Numbered from the stretch's first letter, positions 6,895 to 13,916 are shown. The stretch is DNA of 14,535 nt from an uncultured Methanobrevibacter sp. (GCF_900316895.1 NZ_ONER01000082.1:1-14535), one strand, 5' to 3'. The notes: generated from the letters alone by a model not told the origin. Translations and numbers: made by a program.

Positions 6895-7461
6895 ATGAGA
6901 TATGAAACCTTTGATCCTGAAAAACATGATTTAACTAAAGTCGCTAAGCTGGTCTATGATGTTGATTTCAGAACATTCGACATGCTTTTTAAAGATGAGC
7001 AAAGTGCTGTCAAAACCATCGCCAAGGATTTGCCCAAAAGGGGTCTGGGAGATTATTTTAAGGTCATTCTGGATGATGACGGTGAAATCATAGGGGTCCT
7101 GATGGTTTATGACTCTCACCTTTCTCATAAGTTCTATCTGAAATCCCCTAAACTGTTGATAGTGGACATTTTAGACCATTTTGCATTGGCAGATATTGAA
7201 GAGGATGACTTGTATCTGGCAGAGATTGCCATCGATTCAAGTCTGAGAGGTCAGGGAATCGGAAGAAAGGTGGTGTGTGATGTTATAGATTATGCCAGGT
7301 CCAAAAATTATAATAGAGTCACCCTTGATGCCGATTTCAGAAACGCCGATGCTAAGAAACTTTATGAAAAAATAGGATTTAGGGAATTCAATAAAAAAAG
7401 GGTGAAATTCCTCAATTTTGAAAGAGGAATGTGCAATATGCAATATTGCTTAAAAGATTAA
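6895..7461 (+). CDS. GNAT-family N-acetyltransferase
   Basis: This is a 188-residue member of the GCN5-related acyl-CoA transferase fold. Motif A is clear: a beta strand (DLYLAEIAIDSSLRG) leads into RGQGIG (Arg118-Gly123), the acetyl-CoA pyrophosphate loop, and then a helix. Motif B follows with LDADFRNADAKKLYEKIGFRE, the usual Asn and Tyr-x-x-x-GF pattern. The N-terminal half has an unusual acidic segment (YDVDFRTFDMLFKDEQ) seen in archaeal members. The acceptor substrate cannot be predicted. Its ATG follows the larB TAA with no base between, so translation is probably coupled to larB and the two are co-transcribed. Whether it shares a pathway with LarB is unknown. The stop codon abuts that of the convergent gene at 7462. 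Confidence 0.85.
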   Translation: MRYETFDPEKHDLTKVAKLVYDVDFRTFDMLFKDEQSAVKTIAKDLPKRGLGDYFKVILDDDGEIIGVLMVYDSHLSHKFYLKSPKLLIVDILDHFALADIEEDDLYLAEIAIDSSLRGQGIGRKVVCDVIDYARSKNYNRVTLDADFRNADAKKLYEKIGFREFNKKRVKFLNFERGMCNMQYCLKD

Positions 7462-7965
7462 TTATTTTCTTTGTTTGAAATCATATTTCAGGTTTTCAAT
7501 TATGAAATTGAGTGCAGTCTCTTTGCTTTCATTGTTGGTGTAGTGTTCCATCTGAATTGAAAAGGTATGGTTGCACTTCTCAAAGTAAACCAGACTGATG
7601 AATTTCTTGTCTGTTGATGACTGATTTTCATATTCAATCATGCCCACTGTATCATTTGTGAAGTTCTTTTTGATTATGATGTCATACTGCTTTTTAAGAG
7701 AATTTAAACTGTTATTATATTCTTCAATATATCCTTTTGCATCCTTCAGGCATTTAATACGCATTGTTTCATTGGTTTCTTTCTTGAATAATACGCAATA
7801 ATTGCTTCCATCTTCGGTATTGATATATCCCGGAGGCAATGTTATTGTAACGTCATTAATTACATTAACGGCATTTCCCACGCTTGTTGAATTGTCAACA
7901 ATAAGATACATGCATCCTAATCCTGCAATTAATATAATGATAATTCCTATCCATCGTTTATCCAT
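7462..7965 (-). CDS. Small membrane-anchored extracellular protein of unknown function, rich in N-glycosylation sequons
   Basis: I do not recognise this 167-residue protein. Residues about 5-23 (WIGIIIILIAGLGCMYLIV) form one hydrophobic segment after a short basic start (MDKR), typical of an N-terminal signal anchor. The rest is hydrophilic and should face outside. It contains eight N-x-S/T sequons (Asn25, 65, 84, 101, 104, 114, 132, 145), a high density for its size, and three cysteines (57, 72, 131). The segment VTITLPPGY followed by alternating strands resembles small secreted beta-rich domains of methanogens. AGAGGTAA precedes the ATG. It starts 15 bases after the ABC ATPase gene and probably belongs to that operon, which suggests a cell-surface role. 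Its stop codon directly abuts that of the convergent acetyltransferase. Confidence 0.75.
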   Translation of the reverse strand: MDKRWIGIIIILIAGLGCMYLIVDNSTSVGNAVNVINDVTITLPPGYINTEDGSNYCVLFKKETNETMRIKCLKDAKGYIEEYNNSLNSLKKQYDIIIKKNFTNDTVGMIEYENQSSTDKKFISLVYFEKCNHTFSIQMEHYTNNESKETALNFIIENLKYDFKQRK

Positions 7966-7980
7966 ACTTTTACCTCTAGG

Positions 7981-8681
7981 TTATTTTCTCCTTCTCTTCT
8001 TTTTATTGCTGCCGCCTTCGGCATTTGCAACATATGCGTCACAAACCTCATCTGAAGGCCCTTCCATGACTATTCTTCCGCTTTCAATCCAAATGCATTT
8101 ATTGCAGATCTTTCTGATCTGATTGATTGAATGAGATACGAGCAGTACTGTAACTCCTTCTGCCATAAGCTCATTAATCTTTTCGGAACTTTTTTTCCTG
8201 AATTTGATGTCTCCAACGGATAATATCTCGTCGACAATCAGGATGTCCGGCTCTATTAAGGTCGCAATTGAAAAACCTAATTTTGCCCTCATACCTGAAG
8301 AATAGTTTTTAACGGGATAATTGATGAATTCTCCAAGTTCTGAAAACTCAACTATCTCATCGAACTTTTCATCAAGGAAATCTTTATCCATTTTAAAAGA
8401 GTACTTTTTCCGGCACCGTTGAATCCTAAGATTCCAAGTTTGTCCCCTTTGTGCACCTCGAAGGAGATGTCATTTAAAATTCTGATTTTTTCCTTCTCCT
8501 TTTTGTTGCGCTTCAGGGTTCTGATAACATATTCCTTTAGAGTGTCAATCTTATCCTTGCTGATTTTGAATTCCATTGATACGTGCTCTACTCTTACGGC
8601 AACGTTATCTTCAAGCTGGTTATTATATGAGTCACCTGAGGATCTACTAAGCAATCTTTTTATTTTTCCCATTATACTCAT
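7981..8681 (-). pseudogene. Polysaccharide/teichoic-acid-type ABC exporter ATPase (Wzt/TagH-like), broken by internal deletion
   Basis: This ATPase subunit would power export of a lipid-linked surface polymer through the adjacent permease. Translation starts at the ATG at 8681 after AGGTG. The first frame gives VRVEHVSMEFKI, then GILGFNGAGKSTLLK (Walker A), and then leaves frame and stops at 8352. The second frame, from about 8391, starts MDKDFLDEKFDEIVEFSELG. It carries the ABC signature (NYSSGMRAKLGFS), Walker B (ILIVDEILSVGD) and the switch histidine (LLVSHSI), ending at 7981 in a Lys/Arg-rich tail. About 45-50 residues normally found between Walker A and the alpha-helical domain, including the Q-loop region, are missing, and the frame changes. 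No Wzt-type sugar-binding C-terminal domain is present. Apart from the lesion the gene looks intact, so the damage is recent or an assembly error. Confidence 0.85.
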
Positions 8682-8689
8682 AATAACAC

Positions 8690-9454
8690 CTATAATTCTA
8701 AAACTAATTTTTTGTCATAAATATTGAATAATAATAATCCGATTCCTAATGTTGTAAATGCAAATGCACCTAAATACAGAAGCATTGAAATGTCAGGCAC
8801 GGCTCCGTAAACACATTGCCTGAAACAGGACATTGCACAGTAAACCGGGTTTAATGTAAATATGATTTGAACTTGGGATGGAACGATTTCAATCGGATAG
8901 AACATTGCGGATGCATATAACAATACTAATGTAAATACATTGTACAGGTAACCTATATCAGTGAAATAGGTATTGCATACTGCTAAAATCAATCCCACAC
9001 CAAATACAAGCACAACTAACAATACAATCGGTATGATTGTAAATATCAATGTCGGATGGAAAGGTGCGCCTGTTATTATCATAACGCCGAACAATATGGC
9101 GAATGAAATTAGGAAATTCACGAACTCATAACAGATTGAGCTCACGGCAAACATACTTTTCGGAACATAAATCTTTTTCATGAGATTTGCATTCTTTCTG
9201 ATGGAATTCATAGCTCCTTTGGTACCATGATTGTAGAAATCAAATGCTAATCTTCCCGCTAGGTAGTATACTGGATAATTTTGAATATTGTGTCCGAACA
9301 GCATGGAAAATATTGCTGTGAATACTAACATGGTTAGAAGTGGGTTAAAGAAACTCCAAAGGATTCCCAAAACTGAATCCTTATATTTTGAAGTTAGATT
9401 CTTTTTAACTAACTCTGTTAGTAAAAATTTTTTTTGCGAAATCGTATCAAACAT
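8690..9454 (-). CDS. ABC-2 type exporter permease for surface polysaccharide (Wzm/TagG-like)
   Basis: This is the integral-membrane subunit of an ABC-2 exporter of the O-antigen/teichoic-acid class. The N-terminal cytoplasmic stretch (ILTELVKKNLTSKYKDSVLGILWSF, split around residue 25) is the amphipathic interface helix plus the family's LG-x-LW-x-x-x-x-P motif. About six membrane segments follow, including NFLISFAILFGVMII and IPIVLLVVLVFGVGLILAV. FYPIEIVPSQVQIIFTLNPV is a hallmark periplasm-facing motif near the C-terminal third. I place the start at the ATG at 9454 (MFDTISQKKF), seven bases after GGT, rather than the in-frame TTG four codons upstream. It precedes the ATPase gene by eight bases, whose Shine-Dalgarno overlaps this stop codon. 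The exported polymer is not identified; in pseudomurein-walled methanogens it could be a wall or surface glycan. Confidence 0.9.
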   Translation of the reverse strand: MFDTISQKKFLLTELVKKNLTSKYKDSVLGILWSFFNPLLTMLVFTAIFSMLFGHNIQNYPVYYLAGRLAFDFYNHGTKGAMNSIRKNANLMKKIYVPKSMFAVSSICYEFVNFLISFAILFGVMIITGAPFHPTLIFTIIPIVLLVVLVFGVGLILAVCNTYFTDIGYLYNVFTLVLLYASAMFYPIEIVPSQVQIIFTLNPVYCAMSCFRQCVYGAVPDISMLLYLGAFAFTTLGIGLLLFNIYDKKLVLEL

Positions 9455-9499
9455 TGTAATTACCAATATTTTTCAATTAACTAAATTTATGTTACATTC

Positions 9500-9513
9500 T
9501 ATTATTATAATTT
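9500..9513 (-). promoter_or_regulatory. TATA-like box for the ABC exporter operon
   Basis: ATTATAATAAT on the minus strand lies about 50 bases upstream of the permease ATG. That would give a leader of roughly 25 bases holding the GGTAA Shine-Dalgarno. It overlaps the hisE stop region, separating the two transcription units. Confidence 0.4.
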
Positions 9514-9516
9514 AAA

Positions 9517-9807
9517 TTATTTTCGCCTTCTGGCGAATTCCTCAAATATTTCATCAAGTTCCACGCCTTTATAAACTAAAAGCAGCAATGTATGAAATAT
9601 CAGGTCAACAGATTCATATACAAGATTCTCATCATTTTTGGAAGCTATCAACACCTCCCCTGATTCTTCAGCTATTTTTTCAAGTATCTTGTCTTCTGCT
9701 TTTTTATCGCTGTCTTTCATGATGTTTGAGGTGTATGAATCAATGGGATTGTCCCTTCTTGATTCCAATACTTCATAAACTTCTCTTATGATTTTATCGT
9801 TATCCAT
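9517..9807 (-). CDS. hisE: Phosphoribosyl-ATP pyrophosphatase HisE
   Basis: HisE hydrolyses phosphoribosyl-ATP to phosphoribosyl-AMP, the second step of histidine biosynthesis. This 96-residue, all-alpha protein of the MazG-like superfamily has the expected metal-binding acidic pattern. Helix 1 contains KIAEESGEVLIASK (Glu47, Glu48, Glu51), and helix 2 contains NLVYESVDLIFHTLLLL (Glu65, Asp68). The length matches stand-alone HisE. It carries no fused HisI domain, so PR-AMP cyclohydrolase must be encoded elsewhere. The ATG overlaps the TAA of the upstream CBS gene by one base (TAATG), so translation is likely coupled. The C-terminus is a basic FARRRK tail. No other his gene is present in the window, in keeping with the scattered his genes of many methanogens. 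Confidence 0.95.
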   Translation of the reverse strand: MDNDKIIREVYEVLESRRDNPIDSYTSNIMKDSDKKAEDKILEKIAEESGEVLIASKNDENLVYESVDLIFHTLLLLVYKGVELDEIFEEFARRRK

Positions 9808-10610
9808 TAATGGTCACCTTTTGATTCCTGATCTTGCATACTTTCGGTTAGTGCAATCAATGGATGTTTGTCATCATCAATGATTTCAATGTCGTCAAAG
9901 GTTCTGATTCCTGCCTTGTCCGCAGTTTTTTCCATACCTAGCTTGATGTCTTTGCCTAAATCAACAACATATGAATCAACAGTTTCATAGCCTCTTTGTG
10001 CTGAAGCAACAGCTCTGTGGTGACCGTCAACTAAAATCCACCTGTCACCGGTTTTCACAACAATTGCAGGTTCTGCCAATCCTTTTTCCAACTCATAAGC
10101 TCTTCCTTCGAGTTCGTCAGCATAAACCCTGTCCTGTGTAGGCCTTAACTTTTTGGTTTCAACACGCATGTGCTTTAATGTTGTTTTGATGCCATAAAGT
10201 TGTTCCATTGTTTTTTTGAAGTATTCCACTTTATTAGGGGTTGACCTTTCGATGTGTGAACGGACCATATCAGTATTTGTGATAATGCCCACCAATGTTC
10301 CGTCAGTGTCCACAACAGGCATTCTTGAAATGCCTCTTCTAAACATTACCCTTGAAGCGTCATTTATTGATAAGTTTTGATTAGCGACGACTAATTTTGT
10401 ACTCATTATTCCAGAAACGGTATCTGATTGCTCTTTGGCAACGATATCGAATGCTGTTACCATTCCTACCAGTTTTCCGTCTTCAACTACGGGGTAACTG
10501 TTGTGGTGACTTTTTTGCATTAACTTTATAATGTCGTCAGTTTTAGTGTCTGGAGAAACGCTAATAACGTCTTTAGTCATATAATCTTTAACAAAAGATT
10601 TTTTTCCCAT
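9807..10610 (-). CDS. Two-CBS-domain protein fused to a ParB/sulfiredoxin-like domain
   Basis: This is a 267-residue predicted cytoplasmic regulator. Two CBS motifs occupy roughly residues 7-60 (VKDYMTKDVISVSPDTKTDD) and 66-122 (SGIMSTKLVVANQNLSINDA). They form a Bateman module that usually binds an adenine nucleotide. The C-terminal half resembles the ParB N-terminal/sulfiredoxin fold. LKHMRVETKKLRPTQDRVY leads in, and the hallmark DGHHRAVAS lies near residue 197, corresponding to the nucleotide-binding/catalytic box of this fold. The substrate is unknown, so no enzymatic activity is assigned; older databases call such proteins IMP-dehydrogenase-related because of the CBS pair. It is 13 bases after gatB and overlaps hisE by one base, making a three-gene minus-strand unit. 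Confidence 0.85.
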   Translation of the reverse strand: MGKKSFVKDYMTKDVISVSPDTKTDDIIKLMQKSHHNSYPVVEDGKLVGMVTAFDIVAKEQSDTVSGIMSTKLVVANQNLSINDASRVMFRRGISRMPVVDTDGTLVGIITNTDMVRSHIERSTPNKVEYFKKTMEQLYGIKTTLKHMRVETKKLRPTQDRVYADELEGRAYELEKGLAEPAIVVKTGDRWILVDGHHRAVASAQRGYETVDSYVVDLGKDIKLGMEKTADKAGIRTFDDIEIIDDDKHPLIALTESMQDQESKGDH

Positions 10611-10623
10611 TTTAGCTTTCCCC

Positions 10624-11976
10624 CTATTCTATGTTTTCTTTTAAAAGTTTAACAGTTTCTCCTGGATCAGCTTTTCCACGAGTCAATCTCATTACTTGGC
10701 CAACTAAGAAGTTTAAAGAAGCTTTTTGACCAGCTAAATAATCATCAACAGCTTTTGGATTTTCTTCAATAGCCTGTTTTACCGCAGCCAGCACTTCGTC
10801 ATCTTTAACAACACCAAGCAATCCTAACTCTTCAGCAATCTCTTTTGGGGATTTTTCATTGTTTGGCATTTGTTCGATAATTTTATGACCTGCCTTTGCG
10901 GTAATCTCTTTATTTTGAAGCATGTTTAAAAATTCTATTAAATCCTGAGAGCTAATTCCACTGTCTGCAAAGTCTAACTTATTGTATGACAATACCCTTT
11001 TAAGTTCGTCTCTCATTACTTTTGCAGCAAATTTGGAATCGACTTCTTTTACAACTTCCTCGTATGCTATAGCCAAATCCAATTCTGAAGTCAGTACTTT
11101 TGCTGATTCTTCATCAATGTCATATTCTTCAACAAATCTTTTAACTTTATTGTGTGGAGCTTCAGGCATTGTGTCCAGGATTCTTTGAATGGTTTCATCA
11201 GAAATCTTCATTGGAGGCAAGTCAGGATCTGTGATGAATCTGTAATCGTCAGCATCTTCTTTCATCCTCATACCTACAGTAATCATTTGGGATTCGAGGT
11301 ATGCACGGGTTTCCTGTTTAACTTCAACTCCTCTTTTTTCAAGGTTCTTTTGTCTTATGAGTTCAAATTTCAATGCTTTGTATGCACCTTTAATGGAGTT
11401 GATGTTTTTCATTTCCACCCTGTTTCCTCCATTGATGGAAATGTTTACGTCTGCTCTCATGGTACCTTCACCACGGCCTCCTCCACTATATTGTATAACA
11501 CGGATTAACTCTTTTAAAAAGTTCCTTGCTTCCTCTGGGGATTTTATGTCCGGTTCTGTTACAATTTCAACTAATGGAATTCCGGAACGGTTGAAGTTTA
11601 CAGTACCTCTGTCCGGTTTGAATTGACCTGGGTCTTCTTCTGCGTGAATTTCCCTGATTCTGACTCCATTCAATTCACCGTTGATTCCGATAGGAACTGA
11701 GGTTCTCTGATAACCGGATGGTAAGTCAGGATAATCGTAATGTTTTCTCATAAAGTAGATTACATCTTGATCGATTTCACAGTTGAGCATTAAAGCAATC
11801 ATCAATGCATTTTCAAGAGCCTTTTCATTTGTAGGATGTGGTTTGGCACCTGGTTGATTAAGACAAACTGGACAGATGTTTGTGTTAATAGGTGCGTCCT
11901 GATAGTTTGTAGGACAATCACAGAATAATTTTGATTCGGTTTCTAGTTGTACGTGGATTTCGAGTCCACACATCAT
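10624..11976 (-). CDS. gatB: Aspartyl/glutamyl-tRNA amidotransferase subunit B (GatB)
   Basis: GatB is the kinase and transamidation subunit of GatCAB, which converts misacylated Asp-tRNA-Asn (and Glu-tRNA-Gln where needed) using ammonia from GatA. The 450-residue protein starts CGLEIHVQLETESKLFC. It has zinc-ligand cysteines 19, 21, 35 and 38 (CDCP and CPVC), the cradle motif PDLPSGYQ, and VTEPD, GGGRGEGTMRADVN and MKNINS. A C-terminal YqeY-like tail domain follows. It lacks the AspRS-like insertion of GatE and is far shorter, so it belongs to GatCAB rather than GatDE. The ATG at 11976 lacks a properly placed Shine-Dalgarno. A strong GAGGAGG lies 25 bases upstream, and an in-frame ATT at 11994-11992 sits seven bases after it, so the real start may be six codons earlier. 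gatA and gatC are not in the window. Confidence 0.95.
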   Translation of the reverse strand: MMCGLEIHVQLETESKLFCDCPTNYQDAPINTNICPVCLNQPGAKPHPTNEKALENALMIALMLNCEIDQDVIYFMRKHYDYPDLPSGYQRTSVPIGINGELNGVRIREIHAEEDPGQFKPDRGTVNFNRSGIPLVEIVTEPDIKSPEEARNFLKELIRVIQYSGGGRGEGTMRADVNISINGGNRVEMKNINSIKGAYKALKFELIRQKNLEKRGVEVKQETRAYLESQMITVGMRMKEDADDYRFITDPDLPPMKISDETIQRILDTMPEAPHNKVKRFVEEYDIDEESAKVLTSELDLAIAYEEVVKEVDSKFAAKVMRDELKRVLSYNKLDFADSGISSQDLIEFLNMLQNKEITAKAGHKIIEQMPNNEKSPKEIAEELGLLGVVKDDEVLAAVKQAIEENPKAVDDYLAGQKASLNFLVGQVMRLTRGKADPGETVKLLKENIE

Positions 11977-12001
11977 ATCGACATCGTCACTAATAATAAT
12001 T

Positions 12002-12008
12002 CCTCCTC
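12002..12008 (-). promoter_or_regulatory. Strong Shine-Dalgarno ahead of gatB, misplaced relative to the ATG
   Basis: GAGGAGG on the minus strand is the strongest ribosome-binding sequence I noticed in the window. It is 25 bases from the first in-frame ATG of gatB. It is only seven bases from an in-frame ATT followed by AGT GAC GAT GTC GAT ATG ATG. It therefore bears on which codon starts GatB. Confidence 0.6.
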
Positions 12009-12126
12009 TATAGGATAATTTTTTATATTATCATTATATTTGTTTATATCAATTTATAAATATTGTTGAAAATAGCATGTTTTTCAAGGATTTGAAAAAA
12101 TAAAAAAAGAAATAAAAATTAATGAA
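12009..12126 (-). promoter_or_regulatory. gatB promoter region and T-rich terminator of the upstream gene
   Basis: Just after the nucleotidyltransferase stop codon, the minus strand carries a T-rich run (12095-12122, interrupted by single A or C residues), a typical archaeal terminator. Further on are two TATA-like boxes, around 12052-12062 and 12020-12030. The first would give a leader that includes the GAGGAGG site. The second would place transcription initiation inside the ATT repeat. No small gene is apparent. Confidence 0.5.
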
Positions 12127-12894
12127 TTAGTTTTCAAATTCATCAATTAATTTTTGAGCTTGATTCCAATCGTTGTGGTCATCAATCTCGGTCCATTTAA
12201 GTCCATTTGTTAGGACATAATCAATTGGACTGACTTTACTTAATGTTTTAAATGCAAAATCGTAGTAGTTTTGTTTATCTTCATCCATCAGGTCTTCAAG
12301 AATTTCATTGAATTTGGAGAGATCATTTTTTGATACTTTTGAAACACCGATGAATTCTCCGGTGGAACTTGCAATGTCAATTCCTTTTCCGATTTCTGCA
12401 ATGGTTCCGTTTGCAATTGTCTTGTCTTCATTGAATGTTTCATTTTCAATTATTAATTTAAATGATTCCTCATTCAGGTCTTTGAAATTATCTACAATCA
12501 GACTGGTATTTTCCCTTTCAGCTATTCTTGTTATGATTTCAGGGTCAACGACATTGTCTCCATTGATTAATATGAAATCATCTGTCTGATTTTCTTCAAT
12601 GTATTTGCTTGCAATATATGTTGAAACTGAGGTGTTTGTAACGTCGTACTTTTCGTTTTCTAAGATCTTTATGTTAATTGAATATTTTTCTTCTAATTTA
12701 GGGGCCAAATCAATTACCTTTTCCTTATTGTATCCGACGATTACGATGAATTCCTTAATATTCTCATTCATCAAGTTTTTCATCATTCTCTCAAGCAAAG
12801 TCATTCCGTTAACCTCAAGCAAAGGTTTTGGAATGTCTTTTGTAAGGGGCATCAATCTTGTACCCATTCCTGCTGATAAAATTACTCCAATCAT
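12127..12894 (-). CDS. Sugar/alcohol-phosphate nucleotidyltransferase (LicC/IPCT-like)
   Basis: This 255-residue protein of the RmlA-type nucleotidyltransferase fold couples an NTP to a phosphorylated sugar or alcohol. Visible motifs are the nucleotide-binding loop LSAGMGTRLMPLT (Gly9, Gly11, Arg13) with IPKPLLEVNG (Lys23). Also visible are VGY at 53-55, the segment ENEKYDVTNTSVSTYIA and the metal-binding INGDN (Asp113). The KY-x-x-TN-x-S pattern is typical of phosphocholine- and inositol-phosphate cytidylyltransferases rather than glucose-1-phosphate enzymes, so CTP is the likely donor; the acceptor is not certain. I start it at the ATG at 12894, preceded by AAGGTGA with five-base spacing, rather than ten codons earlier inside gpsA. 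It lies 11 bases after gpsA and is probably co-transcribed, so glycerol-3-phosphate is one candidate acceptor (inference). Confidence 0.85.
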   Translation of the reverse strand: MIGVILSAGMGTRLMPLTKDIPKPLLEVNGMTLLERMMKNLMNENIKEFIVIVGYNKEKVIDLAPKLEEKYSINIKILENEKYDVTNTSVSTYIASKYIEENQTDDFILINGDNVVDPEIITRIAERENTSLIVDNFKDLNEESFKLIIENETFNEDKTIANGTIAEIGKGIDIASSTGEFIGVSKVSKNDLSKFNEILEDLMDEDKQNYYDFAFKTLSKVSPIDYVLTNGLKWTEIDDHNDWNQAQKLIDEFEN

Positions 12895-12905
12895 TTTTTC
12901 ACCTT

Positions 12906-13877
12906 CTATTCTATTTTCTCCCATAATATGTCGAATGCTTTAACAGGGTTCATTCTTTCAATAATAACGTCATAAACGAAATCCACAATATTACTGTTGA
13001 TGTTTTTGTTGGCGCAAATGTCTTTCACCGCTCTGATTGAATTCTTTCCTTCAAACACTATTCCGCTTGCGGCCTCATCGATGATTAATCTCTGGCCGTA
13101 TAGAATTCCCAGGGTATGGTTCCTACTTTCGGTAGAAGTTGAAGTCAGAATCAAATCCCCGAATCCGCAATATTCGTGTGCGGTTTCTGAAACTCCGCCG
13201 AATGCCTCAATAATTGCGATGGTGTCTTCAAAACTTTTTGTCAAGATTCCATATCTTGCGTTCTCATTAATCTTCATACCTTCACAGATTCCATTTGCAA
13301 TCGCATTGATATTTTTCAAAACGCCGCAAAGCTCGATTCCTCTGATGTCATCAATGATTTTGACTTTGAAATGTTTGGTGGTTAGGACTTCCTTAACCTT
13401 TTTGGAATTTTCCGGGTTTCTTGATGCGATATTTGTGAGGGTAGGTTGCTTTATCATAATCTCTGATGCAAAGTTAGGTCCTGACAATACAACATATTCG
13501 TTATTGAAATATTCTGAGATAAGATCCCCCATTGTGTTTAGGGATGGATATTCAATTCCTTTAGCGGTTGTAACAAGTATTGTATCATTTGAAATCACTT
13601 CTTTTAAGCTTTTTAAAGTTGGCCTAAATGCGGAAGAAGGAATCGCTAAAAATATGATTTCACAATCATTCAGGTCATTCAAGTCTGTTGTCGCTTTAAT
13701 GTTGTCATTCAATTTCCTGTTAGGATAATAGTGCGTATTGTATCCCATATTGTTAATGTCGTCACATAATTCCTGTTTTCTGACATGTAATAATAATTGG
13801 TCAACATTTTCACTGATTGTTTGTGAAAGTGCAGTACCTAGAGAACCAGCACCAATAACGCCTACTTTTAATGTCAT
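12906..13877 (-). CDS. gpsA: NAD(P)-dependent sn-glycerol-3-phosphate dehydrogenase, GpsA family
   Basis: GpsA interconverts dihydroxyacetone phosphate and sn-glycerol-3-phosphate. The 323-residue protein has the Rossmann motif VIGAGSLGTAL (Gly9, Gly11, Gly14). It also has LAIPSSAFRPTL, VTTAKGIE and LSGPNFASEI. The catalytic helix GVLKNINAIANGICEGM contains the conserved lysine near residue 186, and GFGDLILT and SRN complete the substrate pocket. AAGGTG precedes the ATG. Archaeal membrane lipids use the opposite isomer, sn-glycerol-1-phosphate made by the unrelated EgsA, so this enzyme should serve another purpose or run in the oxidative direction. Its tight linkage to the following nucleotidyltransferase points to an activated glycerol-phosphate or related polyol compound, but the family also has members of uncertain substrate. 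Confidence 0.88.
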   Translation of the reverse strand: MTLKVGVIGAGSLGTALSQTISENVDQLLLHVRKQELCDDINNMGYNTHYYPNRKLNDNIKATTDLNDLNDCEIIFLAIPSSAFRPTLKSLKEVISNDTILVTTAKGIEYPSLNTMGDLISEYFNNEYVVLSGPNFASEIMIKQPTLTNIASRNPENSKKVKEVLTTKHFKVKIIDDIRGIELCGVLKNINAIANGICEGMKINENARYGILTKSFEDTIAIIEAFGGVSETAHEYCGFGDLILTSTSTESRNHTLGILYGQRLIIDEAASGIVFEGKNSIRAVKDICANKNINSNIVDFVYDVIIERMNPVKAFDILWEKIE

Positions 13878-13907
13878 TATTACACCTTGTTTTAATTTAT
13901 TATAATA

Positions 13908-13916
13908 CTATATATG
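13908..13916 (-). promoter_or_regulatory. TATA-like box upstream of gpsA
   Basis: CATATATAG on the minus strand sits about 30 bases before the gpsA ATG in the 43-base gap after the radical SAM gene. The spacing would put initiation close to the AAGGTG Shine-Dalgarno, so its use is uncertain. Confidence 0.35.

Noticed and set aside
8352..8391. Two separate overlapping ABC ATPase genes
   Set aside because: Each half has only part of one ATPase (Walker A in one; signature and Walker B in the other) and the second has no Shine-Dalgarno, so one broken gene is the simpler reading.
10624..11976. GatE rather than GatB
   Set aside because: The length (450 residues) and lack of the AspRS-like insertion fit GatB.
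12895..12924. Ten-codon N-terminal extension of the nucleotidyltransferase
   Set aside because: It overlaps the end of gpsA, while the ATG at 12894 has an ideal Shine-Dalgarno and gives the normal family N-terminus.
12997..13728. Long plus-strand open frame opposite gpsA (243 codons)
   Set aside because: Its length comes from the codon bias of gpsA on the other strand. The translation is Ser/Phe/Ile-rich with no recognisable motif, and all GpsA motifs are intact.
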